Assembly (NCBI GenBank): GCA_005879675.1
Contig: VBJE01000257.1
Location: 1-6,788 of the forward strand
DNA from: Chloroflexota bacterium
GTDB taxonomy: Bacteria; Chloroflexota; Dormibacteria; Dormibacterales; Dormibacteraceae
Length of the DNA stretch: 6,788 bases
Direction of reading: 5' to 3'
The notes beneath the pieces are model-generated. The model searched no databases. It was not told the origin of the DNA and worked only from the letters and a program-made list of their open reading frames with translations. Position numbers and translations under genes: made by a program. This document shows positions 1 to 5,207 of the stretch, one piece after another; position 1 is the first letter of the stretch, and every line of letters begins with the position of its first letter.

Positions 1-345
1 GCCAGGGCTGAGGCCGAGGCGAAGGTCAAGGAGGCCGAGGGCAAGCTCATCGAGGCGCGGAAGACGGCCGAGACCGTGATCGAGGGCGCCAATCGCTCGG
101 GTGAGCAGCTGCGCGCTGACCTGCGGGCGAAGGCCGAGGCGGAATACCAGCGCATCGTCGAGAGCGCGCAGCGCGACATCGTCGGCGAGCGCGACCGCGC
201 GATGCAGGCGGCGCGCAACGAGGTCGCCGGAATGGTCATCGCCGCCACGGAGAAGGTGATCGGCGAGACGCTGGACGAGCGCAAGCATCGCCAGCTCATC
301 GAGCGAGCGATCGAGGAGGTCGCCAGTGGCGACGGCCGCGGCTAA
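1..345 (+). CDS. atpF: F-type ATP synthase subunit b, C-terminal part (5' end outside window)
   Basis: The frame is open from base 1 to a TAA at 343-345, giving the last 114 residues of subunit b. The N-terminal membrane anchor lies outside the window. What is visible is almost entirely charged, Ala/Glu/Lys/Arg-rich helix, as expected for the long coiled-coil dimer that forms the peripheral stalk of the F1Fo ATP synthase. The end, with the stretch EVAGMVIAATEKVIGETLDE followed by a His-Arg-Gln-Leu-Ile helix, matches the conserved b-subunit C-terminus that binds the delta subunit and the top of F1. A GTG at 76 is an internal Val codon, not a start, because the same helix pattern continues upstream to the window edge. 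The gene overlaps atpH by 20 bases. Identity is secure from composition, the C-terminal motif and the operon position between (presumed) atpE and atpH. Confidence 0.93.
   Translation, partial: ARAEAEAKVKEAEGKLIEARKTAETVIEGANRSGEQLRADLRAKAEAEYQRIVESAQRDIVGERDRAMQAARNEVAGMVIAATEKVIGETLDERKHRQLIERAIEEVASGDGRG
313..320 (+). promoter_or_regulatory. Ribosome binding site of atpH inside atpF
   Basis: GAGGAGGT lies five bases before the GTG at 326 and is a near-perfect Shine-Dalgarno sequence. It sits inside the last codons of atpF, so atpH translation probably depends on ribosomes finishing atpF. It supports the GTG start over any later codon. Confidence 0.75.
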
Positions 346-856
346 GAGATACGCGAAGGCGGTGTTCGAGCTCGCCACGCAGGACGGGCATGTCGAGCGG
401 TGGGCGCTGCAGCTCGCCCGGTTGCGCGAAGTGTTCACCGACCCCGATGTCGCGGCCGTCCTGGGCAACCCGACCATTCCCGCTGAGCGGCGGGCCGCCC
501 TCATCGCCGGCGCGCCGCACGTGCTCGACCCCGAGGCCACGAACCTCGCCCGGCTGCTCATCGAGTCCGGCCGCATCGACGAGGCTGCGGAGATCGAGAA
601 GGAGTTCGAGCGCATGGCCGACGAGGCGGCGGGACGCGTGCGGGCGACGGTGACGACGGCCGTCGAGCTCGATCCGCCCGATCGCGACCGGGTCGAGCGC
701 GAGCTGTCCAAGCGGCTGCAGAAAGAAGTGCGCCTCAGCGTCGTGGTCGATCCCCGCATCCTCGGGGGGATGAAGCTGCAGTACGGAGACCGCCTCGTCG
801 ACGCGAGCGTGGCCACGAAGTTGGAGCAACTGCGCCGCCGGCTCGTGGCTTCCTAG
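326..856 (+). CDS. atpH: F-type ATP synthase subunit delta (OSCP family)
   Basis: This encodes 176 residues, the normal length for the delta subunit that joins the peripheral stalk (b) to the top of the alpha3beta3 head. The N-terminus (MATAAAKRYAKAVFELA) is the typical first helix of the OSCP/delta N-terminal domain, with the Arg-Tyr-Ala-Lys-Ala pattern. The C-terminal domain ends with GGMKLQYGDRLVDASV, which corresponds to the conserved Gly-Gly-x(4-5)-Gly-Asp-x-x-Asp/Asn-x-Ser signature, followed by a short basic helix. The GTG start has a strong Shine-Dalgarno five bases upstream and gives the family N-terminus. The gene overlaps the end of atpF and is followed by a 23-base spacer to atpA. 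Nothing is truncated or missing. It is a separate gene, not fused to atpF as in mycobacteria. Confidence 0.95.
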   Translation: MATAAAKRYAKAVFELATQDGHVERWALQLARLREVFTDPDVAAVLGNPTIPAERRAALIAGAPHVLDPEATNLARLLIESGRIDEAAEIEKEFERMADEAAGRVRATVTTAVELDPPDRDRVERELSKRLQKEVRLSVVVDPRILGGMKLQYGDRLVDASVATKLEQLRRRLVAS

Positions 857-862
857 ATAAAC

Positions 863-873
863 AGGAGAAAGGG
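863..873 (+). promoter_or_regulatory. Purine-rich ribosome binding region of atpA
   Basis: AGGAGAAAGGG lies in the 23-base atpH-atpA spacer, upstream of the TTG at 880. The best Shine-Dalgarno core (AGGAG, 863-867) is 12 bases from the start, which is rather far; the AAAGGG part (868-873) is six bases away. It supports a TTG start, since no ATG or GTG precedes the conserved N-terminus in frame. Confidence 0.5.
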
Positions 874-879
874 AAAGAG

Positions 880-2448
880 TTGGGCATCAGCACCAAAGAG
901 ATCTCGGAGGTCATCAAGGAGCGGTTGAAGGACTTCGACGCGAGCCTCGTTTCGGCAGACGTCGGGCGAATCGTCGCCGTCGGCGACGGCATCGCACAGG
1001 TCTACGGCCTCCAGAACGCGATGGCCGGGGAGCTGCTCGAGTTCCCTCACGACACCTTCGGCCTGGCGCTGAACCTCGAAGAGGACCAGGTGCGATCCGT
1101 CATCCTCGGCGAGTTCGGCCACCTGCACGAAGGCGACGAGGTCCGCACGACCGGACGCCTGCTCGAGGTCCCGGTCGGCGACGAGCTGCTGGGCCGCATC
1201 GTGAACCCGCTGGGAGTGCCGCTGGACGAGAAGGGGGCGATCAAGACCAGCAAGACGCTGCCGGTGGAGAAGATCGCGCCCGGTGTGATCACCCGCAAGC
1301 GCGTCGACAGCCCGGTGCAGACGGGCATCAAGGCCATCGACACGATGATCCCGATCGGCCGTGGCCAGCGCGAGCTGATCATCGGCGACCGCTTCACCGG
1401 TAAGACGACGGTGCTCCTCGACACGATCATCAACCAGAGGGGCAAGGACCTCTACTGCATCTACGTGGCCATCGGGCAGAACGCCGCCTCGATCGCGCGT
1501 GTCGCCGCGACGCTCGAGGAGGCGGGCGCGATGGACTACACGATCATCGTCGCCGCGACGGCCGCCGACCCGGCGTCGCTGCAGTACATCGCCCCCTACG
1601 CCGGATGCGCGATGGGCGAGCACTTCATGGAGCAGGGCAAAGAGGTGCTCTGCTGCTACGACGACCTCACGAAGCAGGCCTGGGCGTATCGCCAGCTTTC
1701 GGCGACGCTCCGCCGGCCGCCCGGCCGCGAGGCCTATCCCGGCGACGTCTTCTATCTCCACTCCAGGCTGCTCGAGCGCGCCGCCAAGCTGAACGAGGCC
1801 CACGGCGGCGGATCGCTGACCGCGCTGCCCGTGATCGAGACGCAGGCCAACGACGTCTCGGCCTTCATCCCCACCAACGTGATCTCGATCACGGACGGCC
1901 AGATCTACCTCCAGGCCGACCTCTTCAACGCAGGCCAGCGGCCGGCCCTCAACGTCGGCATCTCTGTCTCCCGGGTCGGCGGGGATGCGCAAACCAAGGC
2001 GATGCGCCAGGTCGCCGGCAAGCTTCGGCTCGACCTGGCCCAGTATCGGGAGCTCGCGGCTTTTGCCCAGTTCGCCTCCGACCTCGACACCGCGACCCGC
2101 AACCAGCTCGAGCGCGGCGCGCGCCTGACCGAGCTGTTGAAGCAAGACAAATACCAGCCCGTGCCGCTGGCGGAGCAGGTTGCCGTGCTGTACGCGGGCA
2201 CTCAGGGTCACCTGGACAAGGTGGCGGTGGCCCGCGTCAGGGAGTGGGAGGCCGGTTTCGTGCGGTTCCTGAAGAGCGACCGGCCAGGCTTGCTCGACGA
2301 GATCGAGAAGCAGAAGGCGCTGGACGACCACCTCTTCGCGCGCCTGAACGCGGCGATCTCGACCTTCAACCACCAGTTCGGGGTCGAGGGCTACAAGGAC
2401 CAGCCCGACCCGGCCGCCGCCGAGCCGGCGGCGGCGAAGAAGGGGTAG
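880..2448 (+). CDS. atpA: F-type ATP synthase subunit alpha
   Basis: This encodes 522 residues, slightly longer than the common 500-510 because of an Ala/Pro-rich tail (DPAAAEPAAAKKG). Alpha subunits alternate with beta in the F1 head and carry the non-catalytic nucleotide sites. Visible in order: an N-terminal beta-barrel with VGDGIAQVYGLQNAMAGELL (about 34-53); the P-loop GDRFTGKT (169-176); the RRPPGREAYPGD segment (278-289); the signature LPVIETQANDVSAFIPTNVI (316-335); and SVSRVGGDAQTKAM, whose Arg365 corresponds to the alpha arginine finger that reaches the catalytic beta site. A helical C-terminal domain follows. Residue 172 in the P-loop is Phe, where most bacteria have Gln and actinobacteria commonly Lys. 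The start is TTG: it gives the normal N-terminus (GISTKEISEVIKERL) and no ATG or GTG start precedes it in frame. The stop is followed by atpG after three bases. Confidence 0.97.
   Translation: MGISTKEISEVIKERLKDFDASLVSADVGRIVAVGDGIAQVYGLQNAMAGELLEFPHDTFGLALNLEEDQVRSVILGEFGHLHEGDEVRTTGRLLEVPVGDELLGRIVNPLGVPLDEKGAIKTSKTLPVEKIAPGVITRKRVDSPVQTGIKAIDTMIPIGRGQRELIIGDRFTGKTTVLLDTIINQRGKDLYCIYVAIGQNAASIARVAATLEEAGAMDYTIIVAATAADPASLQYIAPYAGCAMGEHFMEQGKEVLCCYDDLTKQAWAYRQLSATLRRPPGREAYPGDVFYLHSRLLERAAKLNEAHGGGSLTALPVIETQANDVSAFIPTNVISITDGQIYLQADLFNAGQRPALNVGISVSRVGGDAQTKAMRQVAGKLRLDLAQYRELAAFAQFASDLDTATRNQLERGARLTELLKQDKYQPVPLAEQVAVLYAGTQGHLDKVAVARVREWEAGFVRFLKSDRPGLLDEIEKQKALDDHLFARLNAAISTFNHQFGVEGYKDQPDPAAAEPAAAKKG
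2413..2435 (+). other. Perfect GC-only inverted repeat at the 3' end of atpA
   Basis: GCCGCCGCCG and CGGCGGCGGC form a 10-base perfect stem around the three-base loop AGC. It lies within the last codons of atpA (the PAAAEPAAA tail), ending five bases before the atpG Shine-Dalgarno-like AAGGGG. No T-run follows, so it is not an intrinsic terminator. It could be an mRNA processing or translation-control hairpin, or merely a by-product of repeated Ala/Pro codons in GC-rich DNA. Confidence 0.5.
2440..2445 (+). promoter_or_regulatory. Ribosome binding site of atpG
   Basis: AAGGGG, six bases before the TTG at 2452, overlaps the final codons of atpA. It is a moderate Shine-Dalgarno match and implies coupling of atpG translation to atpA termination. 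Confidence 0.5.
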
Positions 2449-2451
2449 CGG

Positions 2452-3321
2452 TTGCCTTCATTCAGAGACATCGTCCGCCGCATCGACTCGATCAAGAACA
2501 CGCAGAAGATCACCAAGGCGATGCAGGTGGTGGCGGCCACGCGCCTCCGGCGAGCACAGGCGGCTGTGCAGGCCACGCGACCGTACGCGGACAAGATGAT
2601 CGAGGTGCTGCAGACCGTCAGCGAGCGGGCGACCGAGTACAAGCATCCATTCCTGGTCCGCCGCGAGGGCGGCCGCGCGGTGATGATCCTGGTCACGACC
2701 GACAAGGGCCTGTGCGGCGCGATCAACGTCAACAACATCCGCGCCGCGACGCGCTACATGAACGAGCACTATCCCCAGGGCCAGCAGTACGTGACGCTGG
2801 GCCGCAAGGGACGCGACTTCCTCCTCCGCTACCGGCGCAACGTGATCGCGGAGGTGAGCAACCTGCCCGACCGCCCGAGCCCGGGTCAGGTCCTGCCCGC
2901 TGTTACCGTCGCCCTGGAGGAGTACACCAAAGGCAACACCGACGCGGTGCTGCTCTGCTACGCGAAGTGGATCTCGACCCTCCGCCAGGAGCCGACCGTG
3001 CGCGTGCTGATCCCGGCCGAGATTCCCAAACGCGAAGGCGGCCAGGAAGGTCCTCGCGCCGACTACATCTACGAGCCCGAGCCGGAAGCCGTGCTGGACG
3101 GCCTGCTGCCGCGCTACGTCGAGACACAGGTTTTCCAGGCGGTTCTCGAGAACAAGGCGAGCGAGTACTCGGCCAAGATGATCGCGATGCAGAACGCGAC
3201 CAACGCGGCGGGAGACCTGATCGACTCGCTCACCCTGTACGCGAACAAGGTCCGGCAGGCGGGCATCACGACCGAGCTGATGGAGATCGTGAGCGGCACC
3301 CAGGCAGTCAGCTCGACCTGA
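2452..3321 (+). CDS. atpG: F-type ATP synthase subunit gamma
   Basis: This encodes 289 residues, the usual size. Gamma is the rotating central shaft whose N- and C-terminal helices form a coiled coil inside alpha3beta3. The N-terminus (PSFRDIVRRIDSIKNTQKIT, then KAMQVVAATRLRRAQ) is the diagnostic gamma helix. The middle has the Rossmann-like domain with TTDKGLCGAIN (about 87-97), and the C-terminus has NKVRQAGITTELMEIVSG. Arg268, Gln269 and Thr273 fall at the positions of the Escherichia coli residues that contact the beta catch loop, so torque coupling looks intact. The TTG start is forced: the atpA stop TAG is in the same frame only one codon upstream, and any later start would remove the conserved N-terminus. 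A 14-base gap with a strong Shine-Dalgarno separates it from atpD. Confidence 0.97.
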   Translation: MPSFRDIVRRIDSIKNTQKITKAMQVVAATRLRRAQAAVQATRPYADKMIEVLQTVSERATEYKHPFLVRREGGRAVMILVTTDKGLCGAINVNNIRAATRYMNEHYPQGQQYVTLGRKGRDFLLRYRRNVIAEVSNLPDRPSPGQVLPAVTVALEEYTKGNTDAVLLCYAKWISTLRQEPTVRVLIPAEIPKREGGQEGPRADYIYEPEPEAVLDGLLPRYVETQVFQAVLENKASEYSAKMIAMQNATNAAGDLIDSLTLYANKVRQAGITTELMEIVSGTQAVSST

Positions 3322-3329
3322 GGGAGGAG
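3321..3329 (+). promoter_or_regulatory. Ribosome binding site of atpD
   Basis: AGGGAGGAG lies six bases before the ATG at 3336. It is the clearest Shine-Dalgarno in the window and fixes the atpD start. This matters because the atpD frame is open far upstream (to before 1605) with no stop to mark the gene's beginning. Confidence 0.8.
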
Positions 3330-3335
3330 CGCGGA

Positions 3336-4775
3336 ATGGCGAAGACGAAACGGAAGGCGGAGGCGACGAAGAAAGAATCGCCGCAGGGCCGGGTCACCCA
3401 GGTCATCGGCGCCGTGGTCGACGTCGAGTTCAAGCCGGGTGAGCAGCCGGAGCTCTTCGAGGCCCTCGAGGTGCCGAGCGGAGACCGGGTCGTGATCCTC
3501 GAGGTCGAGTCCGACATCGGCGACAACGTCGTGCGCTGCATCGCCATGGACTCGACCGACGGCTTTCACCGCGGCGACCCCGTACGGGCGACCGGCGCGC
3601 CGATCTCGGTGCCTGTCGGGGTGGAGACCCTGGGCCGGCTGTTCAACGTGGTGGGCAGGGCGATCGACGACGAGCCGGCCCCGGAAGGCGCGACGCGCTG
3701 GCCTATCCACCGCCCCGCTCCGCCGGTGTCGGAGCAGCAGGCCAAGGTTGAGATCCTGGAGACCGGGATCAAGGTCATCGACCTGATCTGCACCTTCGCG
3801 AAGGGCTCGAAGATCGGCCTCTTCGGCGGCGCGGGGACCGGGAAGACGGTGATCGTCCAGGAGCTGATTCGGAATATCGCCTATCAGCACAAGGGCCGCT
3901 CCGTGTTCGCCGGCGTGGGCGAGCGCACGCGCGAGGGCAACGACATGTACGTCGAGATGGGCGATGCCGGCGTGCTGCCGCAGACAGCGCTTGTCTTCGG
4001 CCAGATGAACGAGCCGCCGGGTGCGCGAGCGCGGGTCGGCCTGACCGGCCTGACCATGGCCGAGTACTTCCGCGACGAGGAAGGCGCCGACGTGCTCTTC
4101 TTCGTCGACAACATCTTCCGATACCTGCTCGCGGGGTCGGAGGTGTCGGCGCTCCTCGGCCGCATGCCGTCCGCCGTGGGTTACCAGCCGACGCTGGCCT
4201 CGGAGATGGGCGAGCTCCAGGAGCGCATCACCTCGACGCGCAAAGGCTCGATCACCTCTGTGCAGGCGGTGTACGTGCCCGCCGACGACTACACGGACCC
4301 GGCGATCCAGACCGTGTTCGCGCACCTCGGGGCCACGCTCCGTCTCGAGCGGTCGCTGGTCGAGATCGGGATCTACCCCGCGGTCGACCCGCTCGGATCG
4401 TCGAGCCGCTTCGTCGAGCCGGCGATCGTGGGCCAGGAGCACTACGACGCGGCGCAGGGCGTGAAGAAGATCATGCAGCGTTACAAGGACCTGCAGGACA
4501 TCATCGCCATCCTCGGCATGGAGGAGCTCTCGGAGGACGACAAGCAGGCGGTGTCACGGGCGAGGAAGGTCCAGCGATTCCTGTCCCAGCCTTTCAGCGT
4601 CGCCCAGCGGTTCACGGGTCGGGAGGGCAAGTACGTGGCGCGGAGCGAGACCGTGCGAGGTTTCAAGGAGATCCTCGAGGGCAAGCACGACGACCTGCCC
4701 GAGCAGGCCTTTTACATGGTCGGCACGATCGATGAAGCGCGCAAGCAAGCCGAGGAGATGAAGAAGAAGGGATGA
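3336..4775 (+). CDS. atpD: F-type ATP synthase subunit beta (catalytic)
   Basis: This encodes 479 residues, normal for the subunit that makes or hydrolyses ATP. A Lys-rich leader (about 1-17) precedes the beta-barrel domain (GRVTQVIGAVVDVEF). The nucleotide domain has the P-loop GGAGTGKT (164-171), the catalytic glutamate in GERTREGND (Glu196), NEPPGARARVGLT (225-237), Walker B Asp258 followed by Arg262, and the adenine-pocket Tyr347 in GIYPAVDPL. The catch loop DDYTD (317-321), which contacts gamma, is intact. The DELSEED lever appears as EELSEDD (396-402). The C-terminus EQAFYMVGTI is typical. Less usual are Thr168 for Val in the P-loop, PAIQTV for the common PAPATT, HLGA for HLDA and DPLGSSSR for DPLDSTSR. 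The start is the ATG with the strong Shine-Dalgarno; the open frame upstream overlaps atpA and atpG and is not coding. The stop overlaps the atpC start (ATGA). The subunit is predicted to be functional. Confidence 0.97.
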   Translation: MAKTKRKAEATKKESPQGRVTQVIGAVVDVEFKPGEQPELFEALEVPSGDRVVILEVESDIGDNVVRCIAMDSTDGFHRGDPVRATGAPISVPVGVETLGRLFNVVGRAIDDEPAPEGATRWPIHRPAPPVSEQQAKVEILETGIKVIDLICTFAKGSKIGLFGGAGTGKTVIVQELIRNIAYQHKGRSVFAGVGERTREGNDMYVEMGDAGVLPQTALVFGQMNEPPGARARVGLTGLTMAEYFRDEEGADVLFFVDNIFRYLLAGSEVSALLGRMPSAVGYQPTLASEMGELQERITSTRKGSITSVQAVYVPADDYTDPAIQTVFAHLGATLRLERSLVEIGIYPAVDPLGSSSRFVEPAIVGQEHYDAAQGVKKIMQRYKDLQDIIAILGMEELSEDDKQAVSRARKVQRFLSQPFSVAQRFTGREGKYVARSETVRGFKEILEGKHDDLPEQAFYMVGTIDEARKQAEEMKKKG

Positions 4776-5182
4776 GCTATCAGCTGCGCGTGGTCAGCGT
4801 CGAGCGCAGCCTTTTCGAGGGCGAGGTCGACTTCATGGTCGCCAACGGCGCGGAGGGTGAGTTCGGGGTGCTGTCCCGTCACGCGCCGATGATGACCATC
4901 CTCAAGCCCGGTCCGCTCCGGATCCAGGAGACGGGCGGAGGGCCGGAGCAGGTCCTGTTCGTGGGCGGTGGGTTCGTCGAGGTCCTACCCGAGCGCGTCA
5001 CGGTGCTTGCCGACGTGGCCGAGCACGCCGAGGAGATCTCGATCGAGGCGGCGGAGGAGGCGCGTCGCCGGGCCCAGGAGAAGCTCGCCGGCACCCTGAG
5101 CGCGGCCGAGGAGACGGAGTTCCAGAACGCCCTCGCCATGGCCGAAGCACGATTGCGCCTGGCAAGGACGCGCCGAAGCTAG
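4772..5182 (+). CDS. atpC: F-type ATP synthase subunit epsilon
   Basis: This encodes 136 residues, the normal length. Epsilon binds gamma and the c-ring and can inhibit hydrolysis through its C-terminal helices. The N-terminal beta-sandwich (about 1-85) shows GEFGVLSRHAPMMTILKPG, the counterpart of the usual GELGILPGHAPLLT segment, with Ser35-Arg36 replacing Pro-Gly. VGGGFVEVLPERVTVLAD is the second conserved stretch. Two C-terminal helices follow (about 88-134), rich in Glu, Ala and Arg. The Ile/Leu-Asp-x-x-Arg-Ala motif used by some bacterial epsilons to bind ATP is not present; the matching residues read IEAAEE (91-96). The ATG shares the ATGA overlap with the atpD stop. No well-spaced Shine-Dalgarno is present (GAGGAG at 4752-4757 is 14 bases away), so translational coupling to atpD is likely. 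Confidence 0.95.
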   Translation: MSYQLRVVSVERSLFEGEVDFMVANGAEGEFGVLSRHAPMMTILKPGPLRIQETGGGPEQVLFVGGGFVEVLPERVTVLADVAEHAEEISIEAAEEARRRAQEKLAGTLSAAEETEFQNALAMAEARLRLARTRRS

Positions 5183-5207
5183 CGCCCAGGTTTACTTTTA
5201 GGCCCTG
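5183..5207 (+). promoter_or_regulatory. atpC-murA intergenic leader with AT-rich decamer
   Basis: This 25-base spacer contains TTTACTTTTA (5191-5200), the most AT-rich run in the window, then AGG and the murA ATG. It could keep the murA start unstructured or act as a weak -10-like element, but I see no convincing -35 partner. There is no stem plus T-run, so it is not a terminator. I read it as a low-strength translation initiation region within one operon. Confidence 0.3.

Noticed and set aside
76..345. GTG at 76 as the start of a small separate gene.
   Set aside because: The same frame is open to the left edge with continuous subunit-b coiled-coil sequence, so this is an internal Val codon of atpF.
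853..2373. Minus-strand open frame of 506 codons opposite atpA.
   Set aside because: It is antisense to a fully conserved gene; the composition (Arg, Val, His, Asp rich) is typical of GC-rich antisense frames and shows no recognisable domain.
1605..3335. Long open plus-strand frame upstream of and continuous with atpD, which would give a 1056-residue fusion.
   Set aside because: It overlaps atpA and atpG out of frame and its translation is Arg/Pro/Gly-rich shadow sequence. The true atpD start at 3336 has a strong Shine-Dalgarno and gives the family N-terminus.
4122..4130. RYLLAG in beta in place of RFTQAG as a further rare change.
   Set aside because: E. coli beta reads RYTLAG here, so the position is naturally variable and the difference is minor.
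3114..4442. Minus-strand open frame of 442 codons opposite atpG and atpD.
   Set aside because: Same reason: a shadow of GC-rich codon use, with no domain and no ribosome binding site of its own that I could support.
5183..5207. Possible terminator between atpC and murA (CAGG at 5187-5190 and CCTG at 5204-5207).
   Set aside because: The stem is only four bases with a 13-base loop and no following T-run, and it runs up to the murA start codon.
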